A stretch of DNA of 64,000 nt from Arabidopsis thaliana (lineage: Eukaryota; Streptophyta; Magnoliopsida; Brassicales; Brassicaceae). Shown piece by piece: positions 22,552-34,139 of this stretch. Each line of letters starts with the position of its first letter. Positions within the stretch are counted from its first letter, which is position 1. A program made the translations under genes and the position numbers. The stretch covers positions 12,710,001-12,774,000 of the forward strand of contig NC_003076.8 of assembly GCF_000001735.4 (NCBI RefSeq). The letters run 5' to 3'. Below the pieces are notes generated by a model. That model saw only the letters and a list, made by a program, of their open reading frames with translations, was not told where the DNA came from and searched no databases.

Positions 22552-23020
22552 AATATAACTTTTTTTTGTTTCCATCTCTAACCCAATGTTAGTTTCATCA
22601 ACAAGGTCCCACATCATGTATATAATATTCACACTTTGCTTATCGGAATGGACAAAATGACACAAAAATGTTTACACTTAGATTTCTACTATGAATAAAA
22701 AAAATGTTCTCATTGGAGTTGTTTAGATGAGAACCTGTCGACACAAGAGGATCAAGTACTAGGTATGATGTTACATTAAAATTATATGTGGTTCTGTTGA
22801 AGAGAATTATGGTTCTTTTACGAATCTTTGTAATGTTTGGTATCTACGATGGTGCATACGGTAATTAGCCAAATGTTATGTTTTTAGTACGATATATATA
22901 TATTTTTTTTTCTTTGATGTTGTAATTTCTATTTAATTGTTATTTTGAAATTTTATAGTAAGCGTTATGTTATACTATATAATTTGTTGAGAATAAATAA
23001 GATTTTAAACTAAACTCATA
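22552..23020. other. AT-rich spacer, nothing identified
   Basis: No ORF, repeat array or transposon signature recognised. Confidence 0.5.
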
Positions 23021-23029
23021 GGCGTACAC

Positions 23030-24060
23030 GATAATATTGAGATACACGTACACGTGTACGTACGACCTCTCCAAACAATTACATCCTAAAAATGCCTAAA
23101 TCACATAAGTCTCTTTGGAGCGTATATGGTACAACATTAATCTAATTTGTTGACATCAAAATTAAGTTATTATGTCAGTTATTTGTATGACTATATATCT
23201 CAATATAAATTATGCAAACATGATATTTCAACGAATTATATTCTGGTTCAGGTAAAACCAATTTTCCAATACTAAATTGCACAATTTTACCATTCATTTC
23301 ACATTTACCATAACTATTTGTATTCATGTACGTAGAATATTCACCTTTCCATACTTTACTGGGTACATAGTTAGTAGTGTACTTACATTATTCCAAAAAT
23401 CATGTCTTACCTTCTGGTTAAGACTCACAAATGATTGAATGACTTAATTATTTTCCAAATGATCGATGCTTTTCAATCAAGTACATATTCATTAGTGATA
23501 CTCACGTGCAGAAAAGGATACTCAGGTTGAAAGTGACTGAAAAATTACAGTTATACATTTCATCGGATTTCTTCGTGTATATATATTTAATTTAGAATGT
23601 ACGTACACAAATTATTTAGTGGAACGTATATGGTACGAATTCTAATAAATATCTAACCACCAACAACAACAAATTTAACATTTAAATATATATATATATA
23701 TGTCGGTTTCATGTATTTTTTTCATCTGTTGTTCATACATGATTTGAATGTTTTGTTTTTTTGGTCAAAAAATATTTGAAACGTAAATATACAAATTATT
23801 TAGATATTTACGTACATATCTATACACACATTACTACCGTGTACATACACAGTACTATCATGTACATATATATTATTACTGTTACGCACATAGGTATATA
23901 TGATATTGCTAATCGTGAATTGTCTTCGATAATAATAAATAGAATATTATTTAAAATAGTTATTGTAAAGACGGCATACACAATATTTATTAAGTTTGTA
24001 CATTAGAAACCTTTGGTTATTTCGATTAGATGAGATATTTTTTGGGTTTTTTTCCCATAA
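23030..24060. repeat. AT-rich interspersed repeat, copy A
   Basis: Aligns by eye with 25,305-26,170: both share ACACGTGTACG, TTACATCCTAAAAATG, CAATACTAAATTGCAC and CACTGGGTACATAGTTAGTA in the same order and spacing. Many TATG/TACGTAC words. No coding capacity; family unknown. Confidence 0.7.
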
Positions 24061-24068
24061 ATCTATTC

Positions 24069-25281
24069 TTTTTTTTTTTTAACAGCAACTTTCATATTAA
24101 GATGATGAAGTGTGATTCTCATGGAGGATGTGTACAAGAACTCTAGGAACATGAAAATGATTTGAAAAAGCAACATCATTATATCTTCTGTTTTTTGCTA
24201 AACAATCTCCTGCTTTGTTGCCTTGTCTTGGAGTCTATTGAATCTTCACATTTGTGAACCTTTGTTGCCAAACTCTTATTTCTTGAATCAGATTATGAAG
24301 TGTGAAGTTCCTAGTTTCACCAGTGATTAGCTTCGGTATTTTGCTATTGTCGCCTTCAAAGATTAAATGTCGATGACCTCGAATCCACATGTGTTGCATC
24401 GCCATGAGTAGTGCCTGTAATTCTGCTTCCAAAACCGTGTTGCATGTCTGAGCTTTGCTTTGTGCTGCTTCAATATAGTAACCTTCCTCATCACGTAGAA
24501 TCCAACCTGCATTCACATCTTCACCATTTTGTTTGTAGCTTGAGTCATAATTACACTTTTTGTATCCCTTCTTTGGTTTTCGCCATCCGTCTTTGATCAA
24601 TCCCAAATGCGTTATCTTCGACGTGTCGTTGAAACTCCTCTGATTCGGTATCCAGTCAAAAGCGTCTGATGTTGCTTTTTGTGCATCTGTTTCCCAAGTG
24701 TTGCTTTGTCGTTGGTAGACTAGAAGATTTCGGCTCTTCCATATTCTCCATAGTGTCCACAATGGTAATTGTCTTCTTAAGGGCTCATTTCTTTTATCTG
24801 TGTGACTTTGAATAACCAATTTGAGTTTATCCTCAATAGAGAGGATTGGATTGAAGTACTCTGTTCTGCTAACTTTGGTAGCTCTCCATACTGCTTGAGC
24901 ATACAGGCATCCAAAAAATAGGTGTTGTCTAGTTTCGTCAGCTGCACAACATCTTTTACATTGAGGGTCATTTGTGATTCTTCAGTAAGTGAGAATGGAG
25001 CTTGTCGCGAATGTCTTTGTAAGAGCTCTCCATAAGAAGTGTTTGAGTTTTGGGGTTGTCTTCAATTTCCATATCGCTACCTTCTGTTCTATTGTGCCTG
25101 GAGGTGGTTCAAATCCATTGTTGTGATCTGATAAGTGTGTAGTCAACCAATATCCTGATTTCACTGTGTAGACTCCATCATCAACATAGTTCCAACCAAG
25201 TAAATCCGGAGATGGATAGTTAGTTAGTCGGATTTGGAATATTAGGCGAGCGTCTTCTTTAGGGAAAAGGTCTTCAACTAG
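24069..25281 (-). pseudogene. LINE (non-LTR) ORF2 3' end with poly-A tail
   Basis: Minus strand. Begins LVEDLFPKEDARLIFQIRL, then the zinc-binding zf-RVT region (AIWKLKTTPKLKHFLWRAL; DPQCKRCCAADE after a frame change), then an RNase H-like domain (24,235-24,819) with N-Y-D-S-S, LEAELQALLMAM and F-E-G-D-N, the expected acidic residues. An in-frame stop follows VKIQ, then a short 3' tail and a poly-A run (T-run on the plus strand at about 24,069-24,082). The reverse transcriptase proper and ORF1 are missing, as in a typical 5'-truncated insertion. It lies between two copies of an AT-rich repeat. Confidence 0.82.
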
Positions 25282-25304
25282 TCTTCATATATAATAATAT
25301 TTAT

Positions 25305-26170
25305 ATACAAATACACGTGTACGACCACTCAAAAAAGTTACATCCTAAAAATGTCTAAATCACATAAATATAATATTATGTACGTACACAAAAATATTTA
25401 TTGGAACATACATGGCACAACAGTAAAATGAGTGTTAAAAAATATCTAACTACTGTCTAACGAAAATATTTCAATTTTATATTCTGACATCCAAATTAAG
25501 TTATTATGTAAGTTGTATGTATGCATGTATATTTTAATATAGATTATGCATATATCATATTTTAATGAATCGTACTCTGATTTAGGTAAAACTGATCTTT
25601 CAATACTAAATTGCACACCATTACCATTCATTGTACATCTACCATGTCTATATGTATTGATGTATGTAAAATAATCACCTTTACATAATTCACTGGGTAC
25701 ATAGTTAGTAGTGTATGTACATATTATTTGATAAATGTACTAGTGTACGTTAACTTTGATTTTATAATTGTAATTTGGGTAATTAGAATATAAAAGTATA
25801 AATATAATTTAGGTGAAGTATATAATTATATAGAATTGTACCCATTCGATTTTCAGTTTACTTTGAATAAAGTTTTAGTTTTTCAACTATGTTTCAGGTT
25901 ATTTAGATATAGAATTGTAATATCATACGAATAATTTGTTAGATCTGGGTCTAGTTCTTATTTACGAATAGGTTCGTTTGATATTTTCACGTGTAATAAA
26001 TACATGAATTGAATATTTTGTTTTTATATTTAAAAATTATTTTAAACGTAAATATACAAATTATTTCGATGTATATGCACATATAAAGACACAAATTACA
26101 ACCCTGTACGTACAAATGTGTACGCGATATTATTAATCTTGAATTATCTTTAATGTAAAAATTAATAAAT
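25305..26170. repeat. AT-rich interspersed repeat, copy B
   Basis: Direct, diverged copy of 23,030-24,060 with the same landmark order, on the other side of the LINE. Confidence 0.7.
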
Positions 26171-27065
26171 AAATTATTATTTACAATAAAAATGAAAATA
26201 TGCAAGTGGGTCTTAAATGATAGATAAAATGAAGTTTAAGTAAAAGTACAAAAATAAAAGATATTTATAACATAGAAAAAAAAACTGTAAAAACTAATGA
26301 GAATAAAAAATATTAATAATAATTTTTAATTAGCTAACTGTAAACTGTACCTCCGTCCGATCATAAATAACACATCCGTACGTACTGTACACAGTTAGAT
26401 GGGTCAGGGGCATTTCCGTCATATTTTGACTGATGGTTAATTGTTGGAAGGCCCGACCCACTTTGTCATATGCTGAAATAAAAACTTGGTCAAAGGCTAC
26501 TGTCCATAATTTACCCTTGTTTTAAGATCCAATCCTAAAGATAGAAACGTTTTTGAGATAAATCGTTAGAAATGTATATATATATATATATTATGTATAT
26601 ATATAAAGGGAAAATTTCCAAAAAATCTTTACATGGGCTTTCGGTTTTTGATTTGCTTTTTACTATGCTTTAGGGTTTGATCTTTTGTAATCAACTATTT
26701 AAACCTCTCTCCTACGTGAATAGACGACATCTATTTAATTGAATTATTCAAATCTTTTAAAGCATCTATCTCTTTTGTTTCTCGGCTATTCTGTGAATCA
26801 ACGAGCTACAAGTTTTGTTCTTTGTTCGGGTATTCTATGAATCAACGAACTTAGGACTTGTTACGGTTAGGTTGTGCCACAAATGAAAATAAAACTTAAA
26901 ATGTAAATTTGATCGAGCGTTGAACGAGTTCAGTACAACCATTGTGGTCACACTTCTACTAAGTCACGCCGAGATTGTAGTTCGATAAGCTACTAAAACG
27001 TGTTTTTATGCAGTAAAATATGGACACTTTGACATATGATCAGAGCAAACAAATGTTGCTTCTAT
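26171..27065. other. Spacer upstream of the P450 pseudogene, no gene
   Basis: AT-rich; a TATA dinucleotide run at about 26,576-26,605. A phrase at about 26,349 (ACCTCCGTCCGATCATAAAT) resembles ends of some plant MITEs, but no partner was found. Confidence 0.4.
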
Positions 27066-27067
27066 AA

Positions 27068-28290
27068 CAAGTAACTCACGATCTCTCTTGTACCCTCACA
27101 AAGAAACCTCCCTTCATTCTAAGTGTAATCGACAATAAAATATCAGGATGCTCCTTCTTCCCTGGAGCTTCAACCACAAACCTCTCTAACACATCAGCGT
27201 CTATCGATTTCATCTGAATAGAAGCCATCCCATTCCCTAAACGCAGGAAACTTAAAAGGATTCTCACCTCTAAACAACCATTTGTTTCATCAATCCACCT
27301 CTCAGGATCAAACCTTTCGCAATCTTTCCCCCAAATACTCTCCATCCTCCCCATCGCATACGCATTATAGCTTATCCTCCAAGATTTCCCTATAAATGTC
27401 CCATCAAGCAACACATTGTCCTCAACACAACTCATTGTATCAACTGGCACATGTGGATACAATCTTAAAGATTCAGTTATCGCTGCATGAAGATAATTCA
27501 TCAGTTTAAGATCTTCAATCCCGTAAACTTCCCTAATTTGCTTCCTTGTTCGTGCCCGAATCAATTTTAGCTCTTTTAGAATTTTATCTTCCACCTCTGG
27601 ATGCATAGAGAGTAACCAAAAGAACCAGCTCAAAGCAGAGGAAGTCGTGTCACGTCCCTCGAGAATAAAACTTTATGACAATATCACGAAGTATCTCCAG
27701 AGAATTCATCTCCTCCTTGCTAATAAACCGAGAAAGCAAATCTTCCTTGTGAACGGTCACGATTAATTCTCTCAAAACTCTCTCTGATCCAATGTTAAGT
27801 TTCTTTTTAATCTTCCATAAATACGAAACCACAGACTGAAACCATTGTGATATGATCGTCGCCACCGTTTCGAAAGCACGCATGAAGTTTACACCGGCAG
27901 CTCTGTCGTCACCAATATGAATTAACGTTAAAGGCTATTTTGCAAATATTATCAAACGCAAATCTCTCCAATATGTCTTGAATATCTATCAATTTTCCGG
28001 TGGTCGCAGCTTCTTCAAACACCCGAACAAGCCTGGACGAAGAAAATTATCAGAATCTGTGATGAAATTGAAATTTTAAAAGTGAAAATGAATTCAACGG
28101 TGACGTTGCTCATGACAAATTCATGGAGAGATTTAGTACTGAATTCATAACTCGTCGTCTTCCTCTGTTTCCACCATATCTTACCGTCGGATTAAACATT
28201 CATTTTATTAAAAGTTTCGAGTCTTTACACTATATAGATACGAGTAAAGCATTACCGAAACTCGTATACAGGTCGGATCCTTATTCATTT
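27068..28290 (-). pseudogene. CYP94D: CYP94D-like cytochrome P450 pseudogene
   Basis: Cytochrome P450 of the clan that hydroxylates fatty-acid-type substrates at the ER. The longest piece (27,076-27,633) has the end of the I helix (LSWFFWLLSMHPEVE), the K helix E-S-L-R, RMESIWGKDCERFDPERW and the C-terminal GFFVRVQERS; wording is closest to Arabidopsis CYP94D1/D2 as I remember them. Upstream pieces in other frames read DIQDILERFAFDNICKIAFN (about 27,930-27,990) and YEFSTKSLHEFVMSNVTVEF (about 28,080-28,165). The heme loop is lost: after ENPFKFPAF the stretch that should hold the Cys ligand is deleted and the frame shifts before ASIQMKS. Frameshifts also occur at about 27,640 and 27,900. It is the only host-type gene seen here. 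Confidence 0.8.
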
Positions 28291-28524
28291 TCGAGGAAAT
28301 CATAAATAATAAACATTAACATCATTTGCAAGAGCTGTAAAATCTAAGCTGGTTGGCCTAATGATCATCTCGCCGTTTACAGATTTCCCTGCTAAGGTTT
28401 CTAATAAACAAAAAGGTAGCATCATGAGTAATCTAGAATTACTCAGTTGGTCTGGCGTCTCTATTGTTTTACCTTTACTGTTATCGGAACGTTTTAACTA
28501 TACCAATAATGCCACGAATTGTGC
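28291..28524. other. Junction DNA between P450 pseudogene and repeat block
   Basis: Probably the 5' part of the P450 locus; nothing recognisable. Homology with the second repeat block starts only at about 28,525. Confidence 0.35.
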
Positions 28525-28700
28525 CCCTCTCGGCTACACATGGCGCCGAGTCACGGCCAGGGACACCAAGCGCAGTCCGTTGGTCGACAGCCGTCCAGGG
28601 AGTGCTTTGGTGGCGAAAGCCATCCAGGGAGTGCTCTTGTGGCGAAAGCCATCCAAGGAGTGCTCTGGTAGCGATAGCCGGCCATGAGTCACTGCCCACC
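28525..28700. repeat. GC-rich block with 29-bp tandem repeats, copy 1
   Basis: GTCCAGGGAGTGCTYKKGTG units (period about 29-31 bp, three to four units) follow a TGGCGCCGAGTCACGG stretch. The matching block at 55,052-55,230 has three cleaner 29-bp units. Overlapping open frames here are repeat artefacts. Confidence 0.75.
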
Positions 28701-28939
28701 TATACACGTACCGCAAGCAGCTCTATGGCCGATCGGCAGCCACATGATTATGGCGGCCCGACATGGCCGTTTCTCAGCCAAAGAATGTTGGAGCAGCTTA
28801 CCCACCTGCTTGCCGCCTCAAGCTGGTCGATGACGTAGCCGATATCTGGCCGCACCTTCGCTACACACGCTAGTCATCAGTCAAGCACACGTCCACCTCA
28901 CCCTAGCTCACGTCGCCGCAGGACGCTCACACTTTGTTC

Positions 28940-29165
28940 ACGGTCATTTACGGGCATACCACAGACGTACCACGGGCATACCGCAGACGTACCACATGCA
29001 TACCGCAGACGTACCACATGCATACCGCGGACGTACGACAGGCATACCGCGGATGTACCACGGACATACCATGGACGTACCACGGGCATACCACGGACGT
29101 TCACGGGCGAACCACAGACATTCACGGGCGTACCACGGACGTTCACGGGCGTACCACGGGCAAGG
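28940..29165. repeat. 22-bp minisatellite, copy 1
   Basis: Units of the form CATACCGCAGACGTACCACATG (22 bp in copy 1) repeat about six times, then change to a 21-bp form around GTACCACGGACGTTCACGGGC. The counterpart at 55,478-55,640 has fewer units, so the array varies in length between the duplicates. Confidence 0.85.
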
Positions 29166-29299
29166 TCCTTGGTTAGTTTTCTTGTCCTTAAGAAAATGCA
29201 ACGACCTAACATAAGAATTCTTGTCCCGAATCTTGCCCGTCCATGAGTGATGCCTTTTTACCCATTTTGGCAATGGCCTCCGCCCAACCTACTCAAGGT

Positions 29300-29545
29300 G
29301 AGGGTCATTACACCGGACGTAGAGACTTTAACCATCTAGTGGCCTTGTCGGCTAAAGAGAAAGGGCAAAGCTTACACTTCAAATAGTCTTTAGGTATTCC
29401 ACGGGATTGTGTAGTACTACAGATTTCTTCGAAGAGGTCGATATGATCCATAGGGTGCTCCGTGTTCAAACCAGGGAATTTGTTTTGCTTCACAAGGCCA
29501 ATGATTTGAGGTTTGATCTTAAAATCTTGCCTAGGACTAGGGACT
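29300..29545 (-). pseudogene. gag: Athila gag remnant next to LTR
   Basis: Minus strand directly downstream of the LTR: QDFKIKPQIIGLVKQ, then KFPGLNTEHPMDHIDLFEEI, KCKLCPFSLADKATRWLKSL and a stop. This is the start of the Athila-type gag domain. No PBS lies between the LTR end and this frame, and the frame stops at 29,308 where the minisatellite block begins. An almost identical piece sits at 55,775-56,020. Confidence 0.78.
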
Positions 29546-29557
29546 CGTAGTGCAGCT

Positions 29558-31156
29558 TGATAAGTAGATTTTTACGCCTACTTATATGTTGAAGTGAGGT
29601 TCAGTTCAATTCCCCTTAAACACTAACATGTCGATGCAGGTATAGGGGTTGTCAATCCAGTCCACTGTTATTGCTAGCAATCAAGATGTGTACAGAAGCA
29701 ACTAAGTCAAGCCAGATTATAAAGATGGTTGGTTTCTAGTAACAATTCTAGGTCAGGATTCAAACAACGAAAATGAGAACTTTATAAGCCCTACTCGATC
29801 ATTGGGTCGAGTAGAACCAACAAGCAACAAATTTAAGAACTAAAATGCAATCAACAGTGGATACAAATAACAGGTAAATAAAAGTGCAATCAGGGGGCGG
29901 GAACAAATAAATCTAAGAAGAATAGAAGTCCTAAGGATGGATTCATTGATAAGGGCAACTTTAGGGTTCATCAGGTGGCTAACATGTGAAAGGCAGATAC
30001 CCCAGACGATAGATTCAAAAACTGGGTCAATCCACTCTCGTGACAGAGACCCCTATAACTCTACCACTTCCTGATCTCAACTCTCATTGATGAAACATAG
30101 CACAACAGGGTTTAAGCAACAATCTACCATATTCAATCTCTTGGTCAAGTCTACAAATCTCTAGATTCGTAGATCAGACATCCATTTGAACATCTTTTTT
30201 GGACGCTGGACGTCTATGGTCGAATTTCCACATTAGCCAGCGAAAACCGCATAGGGGCCAACGAATCCAGAAGTGATCTAACCTAATCTTAACCACCTGA
30301 TTAACCTAGAGATTACCCTAATCTAATCCATCCTCAAGAACCCTTATCACTACTGAAGCAACATAACTAAGAACACAAACCCATAAATTACTGAAATCAT
30401 ACCAAAATGTAAATCTAAACAAGCTAAACAACTTTTCTCAAAGAACTAAATGGAAAAACGAAATAGAATAAGAGTAATTAAGTTTTGAAGATTTAAGAAC
30501 ACAAAGAAAAACTAAGGGATAAAAGCTAGATCCTTTGGAAAAATCCCAAAGTGATCTATTTATACAAAAATGTTGAAAACCCTAGATTCACTATAAGACA
30601 AGAGACTTGAGGCGGTGTGGGCGAGTGCTCGATCTTGGGGATCGAGTAAAGAGGTTTCTGCAAAGTTTGCGCCTTTGTGTCTATGCTCCAAGTGATCAAT
30701 TGGTCGAGTAGATGCTTCTTCCTCTCCTATACGTATGCTTAGATGTCTGGTTGAGTGGAGAATGAGGAGGATCTGAAGACGCTTTGATAGATCAACAAGT
30801 CTTGTTGAGTTGGTTGCCCTTGATCGAGTAAGAGGGGCAAATAGAGGATCGAGTAAGAGGGGCGAGTAGAGCGATCAGCTACTTCTTCTGTGGCTGCCTG
30901 GATCGAGTAAACTGGTCGAGTGAATTGATGCCTCCTCTGTAGCTGCCTGGATCGAGTGAACTGGTCGAGTAGAATCCTTTTAAGCCCTTCTGCACCTGAA
31001 AACACCAAAACATGCAATATGTATGCAAGATGATCCTAAATGCTTAAGTGTGCAAAATAAGCGAAATGTGATGCAAAATGATATGAAACAATGAGTGATC
31101 ACTAAGCTAAATGATGATAAATACATGTCTAAAATGAGTAAAATACAATGTTATCA
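29558..31156 (-). repeat. Athila LTR, minus strand, complete
   Basis: 1,599 bp, TGATAACA at 31,156 to TTATCA at 29,558, clear inverted ends. On its right lie the PPT (31,157-31,170) and Athila ORF-1; on its left a gag remnant. It is thus placed as the 3' LTR of the Athila element to the right, yet it also leads into gag-type sequence on its left, pointing to LTR recombination or a tandem arrangement. CTCGATC/CTCGACC words cluster at 30,600-30,980 and the TATA box is at about 30,555-30,565. Confidence 0.9.
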
Positions 31157-32863
31157 ACTCCCCCAAACTAATCTCTTGCTTGCCCTTAAGCAAACAAAAA
31201 AATCTTAAGTTGAAGGAAAGGTTTGAAGGTGGGATTCAAAAACCGAAGCATGCATATAGAACGGGTAAGCTCAATGTCCAGGTAGCTAATTCTAGGTTGC
31301 AAGATGATAGACCCTTACTTAAAAAATTTAGCCATACTCGTCACAATGCAACCTAACAACCTGCCTTAATCTATTCAAGCATTCACATCAACTAATTCCC
31401 TTTAACATTCATTAAGCACGATCAGTGGATCAAGCAATGCAATGGTTATGAACTCACTTGGTTTCGGGCTTAGGCTAAGAGACAAAAATGGTCCTTCTAA
31501 TGATTTGGTCGAGTAACAGGGGACTCTTAGAGAAAAGATTGAGCTTCAACAGAATACTAAAGGTAAAAGTAAATGGACACATACAAGAACAGACTCCCAT
31601 CTACCCAATGATATATAGTATGATAGCTCAGAAGATGATCCCAGTCCCGTAGATGTCCTAACTCTACCCTTTTTCTCATTCTTTCTCTTTTTGGTTCAAG
31701 TTCTAAGGGGTTCTTCTTTAAAACCATTCAAGAGTCTAGTGGGTTTGGTTTTATACTTTGACAAACTTAAGGCTTTTCTTCTATTCTTAGTATAGAGGGC
31801 GTTTTACCCTTTTCTTTAAATCACAATGCCTAACTCTCTTTGAATTCCAAACCCTTTACTAGACTAACACTTTTTTTTGTATCCCCCTTAAGAACTCTAA
31901 ACTCTTACTCTCTTTGAATTCTAAACTCTCTTTGAACTCTAAACTCTCTCTTTTTTTCTTTTCTTTTCATTCTCATTCTCCTTCCCATTCGTTCCATAAA
32001 CAATTTCAATCCCAAATACATGTCTCCACCTAGTCATAGCTAACCAAAAAAGCGTGGGCTAGGTCTACATGAAAGACTGCTCTTGTCGGCTCATACCTAA
32101 CACGTTATACCAAGCTCAATCGAAAAAGACCTCACAATCACACACAAATGATCTTTGGCTTTAAATAAGGCTAGGCTAAGGGTATGGAAAACTGCTCTAA
32201 AAATGAGAGTCAGCTACTTGGATTAACAGAGGGTGGTGAAGTGAATAAGATATTCCAAGTATGTATATGGTAGCCATGAGTTCACAAACAATGCATATAC
32301 ATGATAATTGCAAATTCAGTTCAGGTTCTAATAGATAGGGAATGACATCAGATAAGCGAGTTTTGAATCAAAGCAGTATAGTCAAGTTGTAAATTCAAAG
32401 CAGGGTGAAGTCTTACTTCAGAGAAACAATCGGTTATGTCAGAGAAACAATCGGTTATGCAACAGAGAACTAACAACCTGGGCATTGAACTTACTTCATT
32501 AAATCAAAACATGCTTAACGTTTTGAAATCATCATTTTCCCCTATGCAAATGAGCAATCCTAAATGCAAACACTCTATATAGAATCCTAAAATGAAATGC
32601 AATCTACATGACACTCTGTTTTTGTTAAATCATTTTCTGAAATTTTTTGAATTTTTTATGGTTTTTTCTATGCCTTACATGATGCAAAATTTGAAATAAG
32701 AAAAGAGAACACAATGTTAAACATGTCTTGAACCCTCCCCCAAACTTAAATTACACAGTCCCTTGTGTAATAAAAATCAGAGAAAAAATTCAAGACCAAA
32801 ACAAACAACACACAAGAAAAATAGAAATGCTATGGTATATACAATGGTTGAGGTGGTGTTACC
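31157..32863 (-). other. PPT and long 3' non-coding region of Athila element 2
   Basis: Counterpart of 6,870-8,532 in reverse. Contains the PPT (31,157-31,170) and the conserved hairpin plus PPT-like block at 32,733-32,770. No gene. Confidence 0.8.
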
Positions 32864-34139
32864 TCAGTTGTCATAGGTGTTTTCCTGCTCGTTGATGTCG
32901 TGGTAAGCATCCCAATTCATTGCCGAGTATTGCCCGTCTTGAGCCCATTGATCTTGCTCGACTATCTGCTCGTTCTGAGCCCACAGATCGTGCTCGACAC
33001 TCTGCTCGATATCACGTCGAGCATCTTGGTTGAGTGATCTCCTGCTGGTCATAAGAAGGTCCTTGCTCCTTGGCCGAACCACTCTTGTTTTTCTTCTTCT
33101 TTTCAGCTCGCAGTGCTCATGAGATGAATGTCTTGCATGAGCTTGGGGGCGACTTACCTCTCGTTCTCATAGGCAGATTGCCTTGATGGTGAAACTCTAT
33201 GCCTTCTTGAAACCACTTCTTCAAGGCGGTTTTCTCGCACCATGGTGGCGCCTGAGGATGAACAACTCAGTACAGCCTGAATTGTGGCGATGGCCTTGCC
33301 ACATTTTTCCAACATCTTGTATTGAAACTTATTCCAAGCACTCATCGAACCAATATTCTTATGCGCTTCACTCAGACTCTTACTCACTCTTGGTGGTAGT
33401 TTGTGCTCTTCAAAATGGAACCTACTCGCATTGTAATTCTCCCAATCCATCTCCTCCAATTCTTCATTCTCAGCCCTTTCTTCATTCTCAGCCCTTTCTT
33501 CATTGTCCGGAGCTTCTCTTGTCGGGGTGCACCATCCATGAAGAAAAGTGCCTCATTAGGCGGGTTGAAATCGATGTTACCTCTCACTGTGATGGTTGTG
33601 AGCTCTTGGCTGGACAAGAGAAGTCTGACATCCATTTATGTTCCGTGCTGAAATTTGAGAATGTGCATCCCTTCATGACGATGATGCTCAATGAACAAAG
33701 CCCTTTTTAGGTGAGGAATATCGATCAATCTTGGGGCAAAGGGAGTTGACTGAAGTGGCACTCCACAAGCCATTAGTATAGTTGTAATCACCCCTCCTAT
33801 AGAAATTGTTCTCTTGTGTTTATTCGCTAGTGCCCATTTCCTGAAACCACAAAGATGATTCAATAAACGCATTGATGGTGAGGCATCATTTGTCTCACCC
33901 TTCATAGGCACTTTGTTCTTGGTGTAGACTAGAAGATCCTTCAGTGCAATGTCCATCAGCTCTAACTCCCCGTTGTTGATTGGTCCGGTCTTCTCCCTTG
34001 CATAGAGAACATTAGCCATTACCTTTTGGAAGTAACGGATGCACGAGTTTCAGATTGCGTTGCTCTTGGCCCTTGAGGACGAGAATTGGGCGTCATCTCC
34101 TATTTTCACCCAAAGATCTGAAAGCTCCTCTTTCTTTAA
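32864..34139 (-). pseudogene. ATHILA ORF-1, C-terminal part, element 2
   Basis: Minus-strand frames continue from KKEELSDLWVKIGDDAQFSS (about 34,080-34,139) through VLYAREKTGPINNGELELMD (33,636-34,019), LPPRVSKSLSEAHKNIG (33,154-33,459) to a Gln/Asp-rich tail ending at 32,864. Each segment matches the order of ORF-1 in the first element (for example NGELELM). A stop after SNAI at about 34,050 and frameshifts near 33,640 and 33,150 break it. Its N-terminal part lies 8.4 kb away at 42,508-42,760, separated by the inserted element. Confidence 0.8.

Noticed and set aside
24411..24596. Plus-strand frame inside the LINE
   Set aside because: Shadow of the RNase H-like domain on the minus strand.
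28940..29165. Possible CRISPR-like array
   Set aside because: Units are contiguous without unique spacers; the setting is a plant retroelement. It is a minisatellite.
28464..29273. Several overlapping frames on both strands through the minisatellites
   Set aside because: Repeat-driven open frames; the same happens at 55,001-55,693.
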